From NCBI GenBank assembly GCA_040220135.1, contig JAVJTT010000026.1, forward strand, positions 124,001 through 188,000: 64,000 nucleotides of DNA, given 5' to 3'. The notes under the pieces were generated by a model. It saw only the letters and a program-made list of their open reading frames with translations, made no database searches and was not told the origin of the DNA. The stretch is from CAJXMH01 sp040220135 (GTDB taxonomy: Bacteria; Bacteroidota; Bacteroidia; Flavobacteriales_E; Vicingaceae). The translations under genes and the position numbers were made by a program. The first letter of the stretch is position 1. Each line of letters opens with the position of its first letter. Shown here piece by piece: positions 1 to 9,296 of the stretch.

Positions 1-109
1 CTCTTTTGCTGCCAAAGCTGACATGGTAGAAAAAATAGTTTGTCCTACCTTGGGCAATTTAGAATGCAATGACGCAGAAAAGCTTGGCATTGCGAATGGG
101 GAGTTTAAT
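1..109. other. Region downstream of sdhB, nothing firmly assigned
   Basis: This stretch follows the sdhB stop on the minus strand. A minus-strand ATG at 24 opens eight codons (MSALAAKE) that run off the window edge and could be the start of a further gene, but eight codons are not enough to call it. No hairpin terminator for the sdh operon is visible here. Confidence 0.3.
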
Positions 110-874
110 TTATTTTGCTAATGAAGCAGCCAAAAACTCGCGATTCATGCGAGCTATATTTTCTAATGAAATTCCTTTGGGACACTCTACCTCGCAAGCT
201 CCGGTATTTGAACAGGGTCCAAAACCTTCTTCTTGGGCTTGTTTCACCATGTTTTTTACACGGTCTTTTGCCTCTACTTGTCCTTGTGGTAAAAGTGCAT
301 ATTGCGAAACCTTAGCCGATACAAATAAAGAAGCCGAAGCGTTTTTACAAGCTGCTACACAAGCACCGCAACCAATGCAAGTGGCAGCATCGAAGGCCTG
401 ATCGGCATTTTCTTTTTCAATTGGAATAGCATTCGCATCTTGGGTGTTTCCAGAAGTATTGACTGAAACATAACCACCTGCGTGTTGAATTCGGTCAAAA
501 GAACTACGATCTACCACCAAATCTTTAATCACCGGGAAAGCGCTGGCTCTCCAAGGTTCAATGTAAATGGTATCGCCATCACTAAATGAACGCATATGAA
601 GTTGACAAGTGGTAATGCGCTTACCGGGTCCATGAGGTTGACCATTAATGTAAAGCGAGCAAGAACCACAAATTCCTTCTCTACAATCATGGTCGAACTC
701 TACTGGAGAGTCACCCTGCTGAATCAAGCCGTCGTTTAAGATGTCTAACATCTCTAAAAACGAACTGTCAGGAGAGACATCGTCTAATTGGTAGGTTTCT
801 AGTTTACCTTTCGCATTGGCGTTTTTTTGGCGCCATACTTTCAGTGTTAACTTCATTCCTTTATTTGTTGACAT
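110..874 (-). CDS. sdhB: Succinate dehydrogenase/fumarate reductase iron-sulfur subunit
   Basis: This is the electron-transfer subunit of complex II, carrying electrons from the FAD of SdhA to the membrane haem/quinone subunit. At 254 residues it has the full family layout. The N-terminal plant-ferredoxin-like domain has the [2Fe-2S] cysteines C64, C69, C72 and C90. The C-terminal domain has C166, C169, C172 and C231 for the [4Fe-4S] cluster and C176, C221 and C227 for the [3Fe-4S] cluster. It is the last gene of a minus-strand sdhC-sdhA-sdhB operon, 11 bp after sdhA. The ATG at 874 is used; a second ATG six codons in (MKLTLKV) is also possible. The assignment is secure; whether the enzyme runs mainly as dehydrogenase or fumarate reductase cannot be read from sequence. 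Confidence 0.97.
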   Translation of the reverse strand: MSTNKGMKLTLKVWRQKNANAKGKLETYQLDDVSPDSSFLEMLDILNDGLIQQGDSPVEFDHDCREGICGSCSLYINGQPHGPGKRITTCQLHMRSFSDGDTIYIEPWRASAFPVIKDLVVDRSSFDRIQHAGGYVSVNTSGNTQDANAIPIEKENADQAFDAATCIGCGACVAACKNASASLFVSAKVSQYALLPQGQVEAKDRVKNMVKQAQEEGFGPCSNTGACEVECPKGISLENIARMNREFLAASLAK

Positions 875-885
875 ATCTTTTGATC

Positions 886-2892
886 TTATTTGTAAGAACG
901 AGTCTTCAATTCTACATTTTCAAACACTAAATCTTCCTTATGGTTTATTGCTTCGGAAGGTTTACCGGTGTATTCCCAAGCGGCTACATAAGCAAAGTCC
1001 TCATCACGACGAAGGGCTTCCCCTTCTTCTGTTTTGTACTCTTCACGGAAGTGACCGCCACAAGATTCTTCTCTTTCTAATGCATCACGTGCAAACAACT
1101 CTCCTAATTCTAAGAAGTCGGCTACACGACCGGCTTTTTCAAGTTCTTGGTTTAGTTCATTAGCTTCTCCCGGTACTCGAACTTCTTTCCAGAATAAATC
1201 TCTCAATTCTGCAATTTCAGAGATAGCCTCTTTTAGCCCTTCCGTAGTTCTAGCCATTCCAACTTTGTTCCACATGATCAAACCAAGTTTCTTGTGGAAG
1301 TAGTCTACCGTCTTAGAACCATTATTATTTACCAACTGATCAATGCGGTCTTTAACCTCTTTTTCAGCCTGTTCAAATTCAGGAGCGTCCGTTGGAATTT
1401 GCCCGGTTCGAATATCGTCAGCTAAATAGTCACCAATAGTGTAGGGAAGTACGAAGTAACCATCGGCCAAGCCTTGCATTAAGGCAGAGGCACCGAGGCG
1501 ATTTGCTCCGTGATCAGAGAAGTTAGCTTCTCCAATGGCGTATAAGCCGGGTACAGTTGTCATTAGGTTGTAGTCTACCCAAACACCCCCCATGGTATAA
1601 TGCACCGCTGGGTAGATTTTCATGGGTGTTTCATAGGGGTTTTCGTCGGTAATTTGTTGGTACATTTCAAACAAGTTACCGTACTTCGATTCAATTACTT
1701 TTTTACCCAGATTTGTAATGTCTTCTGCACTTGGATTTTTCAGGCCCTTCACATGGGCTTCTTCTTTTCCATATCGCTGAATAGCGGATTTGAAATCGAG
1801 GAAAACACCTTCTTTGGTGTCATTATTTACAACACCATAACCGGCATCGCATCTTTCTTTTGCCGCTCTTGAGGCCACATCACGAGGCACAAGGTTTCCA
1901 AAAGAAGGATACCTTCTTTCTAAGTAGTAATCACGATCTTCTTCTTTAATTTCAGTAGGCTTCAGGCGGCCTTCTCTTACTGCTTCGGCATCTTCTTTTT
2001 TCTTGGGTACCCAAATTCTACCATCGTTACGAAGTGACTCCGACATTAAAGTCAGTTTAGACTGTTGAGTTCCGTGAACCGGAATACAAGTAGGGTGAAT
2101 TTGCGTGTAACAAGGATTGGCAAAGTAGGCTCCTTTCTTGTGGATTTTCCAAGCTGCAGTTACGTTAGAACCCATGGCATTGGTCGACAAAAAGAAAACG
2201 TTGCCGTATCCACCGGAAGCAATAACCACTGCATGGGCAGAGTGTCTTTCAATTTCTCCTGTTACTAAGTTTCTTGCAATAATTCCTCTAGCCTTGCCGT
2301 CCACTTTCACTACATCAAGCATTTCATGACGGTTATACATCTTGATTTTGCCCTTTGCTATTTGTCTGTTCATAGCCGAATAAGCACCAAGCAAAAGCTG
2401 CTGTCCGGTTTGTCCTTTGGCATAGAATGTCCTCGATACAAGAACGCCACCGAAAGATCGGTTGTCTAGCAGTCCGCCATAATCTCTGGCAAAAGGAACA
2501 CCCTGAGCAACACATTGGTCAATAATGTTAGCCGAAACTTCCGCCAAACGGTAAGTATTGGCTTCTCTTGAGCGATAATCGCCTCCTTTAATGGTGTCGT
2601 AAAACAAGCGATAAGTTGAATCACCGTCACCTTGATAGTTCTTAGCCGCATTAATTCCCCCTTGCGCTGCAATAGAGTGCGCTCTACGCGGAGAATCTTG
2701 GTAGCAGAATGCCTTTACATTGTAGCCCAATTCGGCTAAAGTTGCAGCAGCAGAACCACCGGCTAAACCAGTTCCTACCACAATCACATCAATGTTTCGT
2801 TTGTTGGCAGGGTTAACTAATCGAATGTTGTTCTTATGATTTGTCCACTTATCGGCTAAGGGACCATCGGGTATATTGGAATCTAAACTCAT
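886..2892 (-). CDS. sdhA: Succinate dehydrogenase/fumarate reductase flavoprotein subunit
   Basis: Catalytic flavoprotein of complex II, interconverting succinate and fumarate on the cytoplasmic face. The 668-residue protein has a Rossmann FAD motif (VVGTGLAGGSAA, about residues 38-49), then HSIAAQGG, where H72 is the expected covalent 8-alpha-histidyl FAD attachment site. The capping domain and the C-terminal helical domain follow. Length and layout match the Bacteroidota/epsilonproteobacterial type B enzymes, longer than the usual 590-residue type. It lies between sdhC (21 bp upstream) and sdhB (11 bp downstream) and is clearly cotranscribed with them. Confidence 0.97.
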   Translation of the reverse strand: MSLDSNIPDGPLADKWTNHKNNIRLVNPANKRNIDVIVVGTGLAGGSAAATLAELGYNVKAFCYQDSPRRAHSIAAQGGINAAKNYQGDGDSTYRLFYDTIKGGDYRSREANTYRLAEVSANIIDQCVAQGVPFARDYGGLLDNRSFGGVLVSRTFYAKGQTGQQLLLGAYSAMNRQIAKGKIKMYNRHEMLDVVKVDGKARGIIARNLVTGEIERHSAHAVVIASGGYGNVFFLSTNAMGSNVTAAWKIHKKGAYFANPCYTQIHPTCIPVHGTQQSKLTLMSESLRNDGRIWVPKKKEDAEAVREGRLKPTEIKEEDRDYYLERRYPSFGNLVPRDVASRAAKERCDAGYGVVNNDTKEGVFLDFKSAIQRYGKEEAHVKGLKNPSAEDITNLGKKVIESKYGNLFEMYQQITDENPYETPMKIYPAVHYTMGGVWVDYNLMTTVPGLYAIGEANFSDHGANRLGASALMQGLADGYFVLPYTIGDYLADDIRTGQIPTDAPEFEQAEKEVKDRIDQLVNNNGSKTVDYFHKKLGLIMWNKVGMARTTEGLKEAISEIAELRDLFWKEVRVPGEANELNQELEKAGRVADFLELGELFARDALEREESCGGHFREEYKTEEGEALRRDEDFAYVAAWEYTGKPSEAINHKEDLVFENVELKTRSYK

Positions 2893-2913
2893 ATCAATAG
2901 CGTTGAATGAAAT

Positions 2914-3687
2914 TTATGCTGTTATTAGCATGTAAACCGGAATGATTGCGAAAAGTAAAGGTACTATGATCGCAAAGGCATAGCCGGCTTTTATGATTAG
3001 TGGAGAATATTTGGGATTGCGCAAGCCAAGCGATTGGAATCCACTTTGAAAACCGTGAACCAAGTGAAAAGCCAAGGCAAGCATTCCAATGACGTAAAAG
3101 GCCACTAGAATTGGGTTTTGAAAACCCTCCTGAACCACTGTGTAGAGATCCTTCATCGCATCTCCCATTAAATTTCCGTTTAAATAAACTTCTCCGTTTT
3201 GAATCTCTCCGCCTCTTACGATCTCACCTTCCATGGTAAGTGGCTCTCCTTCTTCTGACTTCATGAAAGGCATTGAACCAAATTTGTAAGAATACCAGAA
3301 ATTCTGCATGTGAACCACAATGTAAACCAAAATGACTGTACCTAGAATTCCCATGTTTCGAGAAGACCAGATAGAATTTTTGCTTGGCTTGCTGTAGGCA
3401 TATCCCTGAGGGCGAGCCTTTCTGTTGGCGATAGAAATCATCAGTCCGTCAACTGCATGGAACAATATACTGAAGTAAGTTAAGTAAGATAATACCTTCA
3501 CTGCCGGATTGGTGGTCATAAAAACCGCATACTCATTAAATTGGAGCTGCCCTTCGTAAGAAGACATGAACAGCTGCAAGTTGCCGGCTAAGTGTCCAAC
3601 TAAGAATAAGCAAAGAAATAAGCCCGTAGCGCCCATCCAATACTTTTTCACCGTGTGTGATTTTAATAATCCGCTTGATTCACTCAT
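2914..3687 (-). CDS. sdhC: Succinate dehydrogenase cytochrome b subunit (type B, five-helix)
   Basis: Membrane anchor of complex II that binds haem b and menaquinone. The 257-residue protein has about five transmembrane helices (near residues 17-40, 63-86, 112-132, 190-212 and 230-255). Histidines in these helices at H32, H77, H126 and H208 (with H211 nearby) are placed as expected for two bis-His haems. A single fused anchor rather than separate SdhC/SdhD is normal for type B enzymes. A hydrophilic insert of about 50 residues between helices 3 and 4 is typical of Bacteroidota homologues. It is the first gene of the operon; a well-formed promoter lies 35-66 bp upstream. Confidence 0.95.
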   Translation of the reverse strand: MSESSGLLKSHTVKKYWMGATGLFLCLFLVGHLAGNLQLFMSSYEGQLQFNEYAVFMTTNPAVKVLSYLTYFSILFHAVDGLMISIANRKARPQGYAYSKPSKNSIWSSRNMGILGTVILVYIVVHMQNFWYSYKFGSMPFMKSEEGEPLTMEGEIVRGGEIQNGEVYLNGNLMGDAMKDLYTVVQEGFQNPILVAFYVIGMLALAFHLVHGFQSGFQSLGLRNPKYSPLIIKAGYAFAIIVPLLFAIIPVYMLITA

Positions 3688-3721
3688 TAGATGATGATTT
3701 TAGTTTAGCTGAAAAAGAGGT

Positions 3722-3753
3722 CAAAGTTAATTCTAGAATGATTTCCCGTCAAA
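3722..3753 (-). promoter_or_regulatory. Promoter of sdhCAB
   Basis: Reading the minus strand, TTTG (3753-3750) is followed after 20 nt by TAACTTTG (3729-3722), an exact match to the Bacteroidota -33/-7 consensus TTTG/TAnnTTTG with the expected spacing. It sits 35 bp before the sdhC ATG. Confidence 0.75.
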
Positions 3754-3884
3754 ATATAACTGTTTATTCTATTTATTTAGACTGATTCTTAATAAAGAAA
3801 TCTTCGCAATGGAATGGTTGAGAGAATAACAGAAAATCTTAGAGAAGGTTTTGTTCACTGGTTTAAAATTTGTGCTCATGGGTT

Positions 3885-3914
3885 TTTGTTTGGGAGTGCA
3901 GGATATTACTTTTG
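3885..3914 (+). promoter_or_regulatory. Promoter of the pepP/hydrolase unit
   Basis: TTTG (3885-3888) and TACTTTTG (3907-3914), spaced by 18 nt, match the Bacteroidota consensus and lie 23 bp before the pepP ATG. It is divergent from the sdh promoter in the same 250-bp gap. Confidence 0.65.
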
Positions 3915-3937
3915 TTTTCCACTAAAAAGGAAATTAA

Positions 3938-5227
3938 ATGAAATACTTGCCCATCAAGAATTCACTATTTACAAAGAATCGTGAAAAATTTGTAAAAGAA
4001 TTAAAGCCCAAAAGCATGGCGATCTTTAATTCGAACGACATTATGCCGACCAATGCAGACGGCACAATGGCATTTCGTCAGAACAACGACATTTTCTATT
4101 TGAGCGGAGTAGATCAAGAAGAATCCATTTTAGTGATTTTTCCCGATGCTCCTCAAGATAAATACCGCGAAATGCTTTTCTTAAAAGAAACCAGCAAAGA
4201 AATAGCCATTTGGGAAGGAGAGAAGTTGACGAAAAAGACGGCCGAAGAGACTTCAGGTATTTCAACGGTTTATTGGTTAAAGGATTTTGAAAAAGTATTG
4301 AAATCTATCGTATACGAGGCAGAGAATATTTATTTAAACGACAATGAGCACCTGCGGGCTAAAACCGAGGTAGAAACGCGCGACGATCGTTTTAGAAAGT
4401 GGATGCAAAAAGAGTACCCCTTGTTTGAATATGAACGAGCTGCTCCGATTATGCATGCCCTTCGATCGGTAAAAGAACCGGAAGAAATTGAGCTGATGCA
4501 GCAGGCTTGCAACATTACGGGCAAAGCGGTAGATCGCATCTTAAAGTTTATCAAGCCGGGAGTGATGGAGTTTGAAATTCAAGCCGAGATCATGCATGAG
4601 TTTTTGAGAAATCGTTCACGGGGCTTTGCCTATGATCCCATTTTGGCTTCTGGATTTAATGCCTGTGTTTTGCATTATGTGCAAAACAACCAAGAGTGTA
4701 AAGAGGGAGATTTGATCTTAATGGATTTTGGTGCTGAGTATGCCAATTACGCTTCTGATCTTACTCGTACAGTACCGGTTAATGGAAAATTTACCGCTCG
4801 TCAAAAAGAGGTTTACCAAGCGGTTTTAGATGTGATGAAGTCAGCTACGGCTATACTGCGACCAGGTATTACGCTTAACGACTATCACAAAAAGGTTGGT
4901 GAAATGATGACTGAGCAGTTGATAAAGCTTGGTTTACTCACACAAGATGAAGTAAATAATGAAGATCCGGATTGGCCGGCTTACAAGAAGTACTTTATGC
5001 ATGGCACCTCACACTATATAGGGTTAGATGTGCATGATGTTGGTAGCTGGCACCAACCTATTCCCGCTGGCTCCGTTTTTACGGTTGAGCCTGGAATCTA
5101 CATTCGTGAAGAGAACATGGGAATTCGCTTAGAGAATGACATTCTTATTACAGAAGAAGGCCATCAAGATTTGATGGGGCACATCCCATTAGAAATTGAA
5201 GAAATTGAAGCCGCCATGAATGCGTAA
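3938..5227 (+). CDS. pepP: Xaa-Pro aminopeptidase (M24B, PepP-like)
   Basis: Metallopeptidase that removes an N-terminal residue preceding proline. The 429-residue protein has an AMP_N domain (about residues 1-140) and a pita-bread catalytic domain (about 175-420). The five expected metal ligands are present: D263, D274, H359 (in HGTSHYIGLDVHD), E384 (VEPGIYI) and E399 (RLEND). There is no signal peptide, so it is cytoplasmic. It is followed after 3 bp by an alpha/beta hydrolase gene, probably in the same transcript. The start is the first ATG after a good promoter. Confidence 0.93.
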   Translation: MKYLPIKNSLFTKNREKFVKELKPKSMAIFNSNDIMPTNADGTMAFRQNNDIFYLSGVDQEESILVIFPDAPQDKYREMLFLKETSKEIAIWEGEKLTKKTAEETSGISTVYWLKDFEKVLKSIVYEAENIYLNDNEHLRAKTEVETRDDRFRKWMQKEYPLFEYERAAPIMHALRSVKEPEEIELMQQACNITGKAVDRILKFIKPGVMEFEIQAEIMHEFLRNRSRGFAYDPILASGFNACVLHYVQNNQECKEGDLILMDFGAEYANYASDLTRTVPVNGKFTARQKEVYQAVLDVMKSATAILRPGITLNDYHKKVGEMMTEQLIKLGLLTQDEVNNEDPDWPAYKKYFMHGTSHYIGLDVHDVGSWHQPIPAGSVFTVEPGIYIREENMGIRLENDILITEEGHQDLMGHIPLEIEEIEAAMNA

Positions 5228-5230
5228 CAG

Positions 5231-6019
5231 ATGCGAAAGCAAATCTTATTTAGAGGAGAACCACTTTATTTTTATGAAAAAGGAAAAGGCCGTGCAATGG
5301 TTTTGTTGCACGGCTTTTTAGGCTCTGCAGACCTGTGGGAAAAATTGAGTCCCCGCTGGGCAAAACGCTTTAGAGTCATACAAATAGAACTTCCGGGTCA
5401 TGGCAGTTCAGCTGCATTGGGTTATGTACAAAACATGGAGTTAATGGCAGAAGCCGTGCAGGCCGTCATCTCTGAGCTAAAGCTAAGAACGGTGGTGTTA
5501 GTGGGACACTCCTTAGGGGGTTATGTTGCACTGGCTTTTGCGGAAGCTTATCCGGATTTACTTCGCGGTTTAATCTTAATTAATAGCAGCGCAAAAGGAG
5601 ATAGCAAAGAACGAAAAATGTCAAGAGACAAGTTTGCTAAACTGCTAAAGGAAAACAAAGATCGTGCTTTACGGCAGTTAGTACCTACATTCTTTCAAAG
5701 TAAGCAAAGAGGCACGCATTGGAAAGTAAAAAAATACTTGCAATGGGCAAGAGCTTGCTCTTTGCAAGGAATCATCGCCACGGTAGAGGGCATGAAAAGA
5801 AGGAAGGAGCGAGAAATTATTCTGAAATTTTCTCCTTACCCATACTTATACTTAATAGGTGAAAAAGACCCTTTGTTTAATATAGATGAGGGTAAAAAAG
5901 AAGCGAGTCTTGGAGAAAGGGGGGATTATAAAATTTTGAAGAAAGCAAGTCACATGGCACCTTTAGAAGACCCTGAGGCCGTTTACAAGTGGGTAAAAGA
6001 ATTTAGCCGTTCAAACTAA
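5231..6019 (+). CDS. Alpha/beta hydrolase
   Basis: A 262-residue cytoplasmic alpha/beta-hydrolase fold protein. The oxyanion segment LLHGFLGS is at about 25-32. The nucleophile elbow GHSLGGY gives S94. The aspartate is probably in LIGEKDPLF and the histidine in ASHMAP near the C-terminus, so the triad looks intact. It resembles the MenH/BioH/esterase branch, but the substrate cannot be told from sequence and no menaquinone genes are nearby. It begins 3 bp after pepP. Its last 9 bp overlap the convergent small ORF on the minus strand. Confidence 0.85.
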   Translation: MRKQILFRGEPLYFYEKGKGRAMVLLHGFLGSADLWEKLSPRWAKRFRVIQIELPGHGSSAALGYVQNMELMAEAVQAVISELKLRTVVLVGHSLGGYVALAFAEAYPDLLRGLILINSSAKGDSKERKMSRDKFAKLLKENKDRALRQLVPTFFQSKQRGTHWKVKKYLQWARACSLQGIIATVEGMKRRKEREIILKFSPYPYLYLIGEKDPLFNIDEGKKEASLGERGDYKILKKASHMAPLEDPEAVYKWVKEFSRSN

Positions 6020-6319
6020 AGGGTTAATTTGAACTAACTTCTTGTGAATATTTCCTTTGTTGATCACAAACAATTGATACTGTCCTTTTTTTAAAGCGCT
6101 GACATCAATATTGGCCTTTCCTTCTTCATCTAGCTTTCCGGTAAATCGGATTCGGCCGTCCATATCACAAAGGTCAAAAATTGCCTCAGATCCAGCGTCT
6201 TCATGATGAACATGCAGCTTTTTTTTATTGGATTCTACTGATATGGTTAGGTGATTTTCTATGATGACAAGTTTGATGACGTGAACTAATTTAACGCACT
6301 CTGATGGGAAAAGATGCAT
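6011..6319 (-). CDS. Small protein resembling an orphan type IX secretion C-terminal domain
   Basis: A predicted 102-residue protein starting at the ATG at 6319 (an in-frame TTG lies four codons further up). Its second half follows the pattern of the Por-secretion/T9SS type A sorting domain: a beta strand, 'DMDGR', a strand ending in G-K-L, 'IDVSALKKGQYQLF', then a K-K-L-V strand near the end. Such domains normally sit at the C-terminus of large secreted proteins. Here there is no cargo domain and no clear signal peptide. It may be a remnant of a larger gene, a stand-alone beta-sandwich protein or a spurious ORF. It overlaps the hydrolase 3' end by 9 bp. Confidence 0.5.
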   Translation of the reverse strand: MHLFPSECVKLVHVIKLVIIENHLTISVESNKKKLHVHHEDAGSEAIFDLCDMDGRIRFTGKLDEEGKANIDVSALKKGQYQLFVINKGNIHKKLVQINPLV

Positions 6320-6439
6320 AAAATAGACCAAGAGGATTTTTTTGCCTACAAATCAGAACAATCAACCTATTAAATGAATTGTAAGAAACTTACATTTGAG
6401 TTTGAATTTAAAAAATCCACACCTAATCCGGTCATTCAC

Positions 6440-8365
6440 ATGGCAAGCTATTGCGAAAGTTTAACTGCATACCAAAGAAGAAAAAGTAGTGTTGTAAAAA
6501 TTGGGGAGTTGATGCTTGGAGGCGATTATCCCATCCGTTTGCAATCAATGACCACAACCGATACCATGGATACGCAAGGGTCGGTAGATCAGTCAATCCG
6601 CATGATTGAGGCTGGTTGTGAACTGGTACGCATTACCGCGCCAAGTAAAAAGGAAGCCCACAACCTGGCAGAGATTAAAGACAAATTACGAGAGTTAGGG
6701 TATACTACCCCTTTAGTTGCTGATATTCACTTTACACCCAATGCGGCAGAAGTAGCAGCAAGAATTGTCGAAAAGGTTAGGGTTAACCCGGGAAACTACG
6801 CTGATAAAAAGAAGTTTGAAGAAATAGAATACACCGATGAGTCTTATCAAGTTGAATTAGAGCGAATAGAAAAAAAGTTTACTCCTTTGGTAAAGCTTTG
6901 TAAGCAAGAAGGGGTAGCAATGCGAATCGGAACTAACCACGGCTCATTGTCAGATCGCATCATGAGTCGTTATGGAGATACCCCAAAGGGAATGGTTGAA
7001 TCGGCTATGGAGTTTTTGCGCATTTGTAGAAAACACGATTACCATGAGATTGTGCTTTCCATGAAGGCCAGCAATACCTTAGTAATGGTGCAAGCTTATC
7101 GTTTGTTGGTAGCCGAAATGGATAAAGAAGGCATGGATTACCCATTGCACCTTGGAGTAACAGAAGCTGGTGATGGGGAAGATGGCCGCATAAAATCGGC
7201 GGTTGGAATAGGAACATTATTGGAAGATGGTTTGGGCGATACGGTGCGTGTTTCCTTAACCGAAGAGCCGGAATTCGAAATTCCTGTAGCGCGCAAATTA
7301 GTAGAACGCTACGCCAAGCGAAGAGAACACGATCGTATTCCTAAGATCGATCAAAATCCGATTGACCCCTTTGTACAGAAGAAAAGAGAGACCTATTCCA
7401 TTAGTAATGTCGGTAGTGAGAATGTCCCTGTGGTAGTAGGAGACTTGTCTCATAGGGAAGAAATAAAAGCGTCTAGCTTATTTGGATATGGATATGCTTA
7501 TTCTGTTCCTTTAGATAAATGGAACATTTTAGACCAAGCCGCAGATCTGTTGTTTGTGGGCGATCATCAGCTTGATTTTGAGATTCCAGGTACACTGGGT
7601 ATCATTCAAAGTTTAAAATATTGGCAAAAAGAGAAAGAGAGACACTATCCTTTACTTTCCATTGAAGACTATAAGAAAGAGCCTGTTGGCACGAAGATGT
7701 TTTTTGTGGAGGTGTCGATAGCGGATTTAATGAACAAGCCTGCTTTACTTTCCCAATTAAAGCAAGACCACAAAGCTGTTTTAGTGTTGACGACGACTAA
7801 TCTGCACGGAATGCCCGAGCAAAGAAGGGCTTTTATTGAACTGTTGAATCAGGAAGTAAAGTGTCCGGTGATAGTAAAAAGAAGTTACCAAGAAGACGAC
7901 CAAGAGGCATTTCAATTAGCGGCGGCTACTGATCTAGGAGCTTTATTGCTCGATGGTTTGGGCGATGGTATTTGGCTTGATGCTCCCAAAAGTGGAGTGC
8001 CAAAGTTTATTCTAGGAACTGCCTTTGGTATTTTGCAAGCGGCTCGAGTAAGAATTTCTAAAACGGAATACATCTCATGCCCCTCTTGCGGTAGAACATT
8101 GTTTGACCTTCAAGAAACCACAGCCAAGATCCGGGCGGTAACTTCTCATTTAAAAGGAGTCAAAATCGGTATTATGGGTTGTATAGTTAATGGACCAGGA
8201 GAAATGGCAGATGCAGATTACGGATATGTGGGTACCGGCCCCGGAAAAATTACTTTATACAAAGAAAAAGAAGTGGTGCAAAGAAATGTACCGGAAGCAG
8301 AAGCCGTAGAAGCTTTAATTGACTTAATTGCCGAGCATGGCGATTGGGTGGAAGCGGAGAAATAG
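6440..8365 (+). CDS. ispG: 4-hydroxy-3-methylbut-2-en-1-yl diphosphate synthase (long form)
   Basis: Penultimate enzyme of the MEP isoprenoid pathway, converting MEcPP to HMBPP with a [4Fe-4S] cluster. At 641 residues it is the long IspG type found in Bacteroidota, Chlamydia and plants, with an extra domain (about residues 265-530) between the TIM barrel and the iron-sulfur domain. The cluster ligands are visible at C547 and C550 (CPSCGR), C581 (GIMGCIVNGPGE) and E588. I start at the ATG at 6440 (MASYCESL), which matches homologues; an in-frame ATG at 6374 would add 22 atypical residues. It is monocistronic as far as can be seen. Confidence 0.96.
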   Translation: MASYCESLTAYQRRKSSVVKIGELMLGGDYPIRLQSMTTTDTMDTQGSVDQSIRMIEAGCELVRITAPSKKEAHNLAEIKDKLRELGYTTPLVADIHFTPNAAEVAARIVEKVRVNPGNYADKKKFEEIEYTDESYQVELERIEKKFTPLVKLCKQEGVAMRIGTNHGSLSDRIMSRYGDTPKGMVESAMEFLRICRKHDYHEIVLSMKASNTLVMVQAYRLLVAEMDKEGMDYPLHLGVTEAGDGEDGRIKSAVGIGTLLEDGLGDTVRVSLTEEPEFEIPVARKLVERYAKRREHDRIPKIDQNPIDPFVQKKRETYSISNVGSENVPVVVGDLSHREEIKASSLFGYGYAYSVPLDKWNILDQAADLLFVGDHQLDFEIPGTLGIIQSLKYWQKEKERHYPLLSIEDYKKEPVGTKMFFVEVSIADLMNKPALLSQLKQDHKAVLVLTTTNLHGMPEQRRAFIELLNQEVKCPVIVKRSYQEDDQEAFQLAAATDLGALLLDGLGDGIWLDAPKSGVPKFILGTAFGILQAARVRISKTEYISCPSCGRTLFDLQETTAKIRAVTSHLKGVKIGIMGCIVNGPGEMADADYGYVGTGPGKITLYKEKEVVQRNVPEAEAVEALIDLIAEHGDWVEAEK

Positions 8366-8450
8366 AGTTTAGATTTTAGACCGCTTCGCTCTTAGAAAAG
8401 AGAGAGTAGACTTTTGGTTTAAGAAAGAGGGAGAAAATTAAAACCCACTT

Positions 8451-9050
8451 TTATCCTTTTTCTCTTCCACCTTCAACTCTTTCCTTCTCTAAAAGCTTAT
8501 CAACTTCTTTCAACTGTTCATACCATTCTTCTCCATATTTTTTAATTAAAGGCTCCTTAGCAAACTGATAAACCTTTACTTTAAGCTTTGCCCCGCAATC
8601 ACAAGCTGGCTTGCAGATTTGCCACTTGTGGTAATTAAGGGCATCGTAATGTTTTAGTTTGCCAATTCTAATGGGATACAGTTCGCATGAAATCGGTTTT
8701 TTAAAATCGGTTTTGCCATCGCGGTAAGCCGTTTCTAAGCCACAAAGGGCAATTCCTTTATCGGTAAAAAAAGTAAAGGCACATTCCTTTCCATCATTTA
8801 AAGGAGTTACTTTTTCCCCTTCGGCATCTATTTCAAAAACGCCTTGATTGGCAATACTTTGCTTTCCCTTCTCAGGGAGATAGGGTAAAATTTCCTTCAA
8901 GTTTTTTTTGATCTTGGGAATCTCGCCCTCCTCAAGAGGAGCCCCTGCATCACCCTCAACACAGCAGGCTCCTTTGCAGGCAGTTAGATCACAGCTAAAA
9001 TGTTCTTCAAAAAGCTGATTGGAAAGCAATACATCGTCTACTTGAATCAT
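8451..9050 (-). CDS. DUF3109 family cysteine-rich protein
   Basis: A 199-residue cytoplasmic protein of the DUF3109 family, related in pattern to YkgJ-type cysteine clusters. Cysteines occur in the order CDLTACKGACC (about 20-30), a single Cys in KECAF, another in ALCGLE, one in SCELYP, and CKPACDC (about 155-161). Such spacing suggests metal or Fe-S binding. The biochemical role is not established. It stands alone between convergent ispG and divergent envelope genes. Confidence 0.8.
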   Translation of the reverse strand: MIQVDDVLLSNQLFEEHFSCDLTACKGACCVEGDAGAPLEEGEIPKIKKNLKEILPYLPEKGKQSIANQGVFEIDAEGEKVTPLNDGKECAFTFFTDKGIALCGLETAYRDGKTDFKKPISCELYPIRIGKLKHYDALNYHKWQICKPACDCGAKLKVKVYQFAKEPLIKKYGEEWYEQLKEVDKLLEKERVEGGREKG

Positions 9051-9296
9051 AGCCGCAAAATTAGCTTTTATAGCGATGAAGCGGACACATTAGTGCAAAG
9101 AAGACTCAGTATTTATTTATCAGTTCTAACAATCACCAACATTATGATTGATTGATAGAGTTGACGTGGGACTCAGCAGTTGGGAAGTGGGTTGTAAAAG
9201 CCTGAAAGGTAAATGTTTAGGCAAGAATGTTTTTGTTTTCAATGAATTCTTTTTATAATTGTTAAAATTGTTTAATACGAACTAAAACTTAAGAAA

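Noticed and set aside
1..24. Possible gene start MSALAAKE on the minus strand
   Set aside because: Only eight codons are in the window, too few to call a gene.
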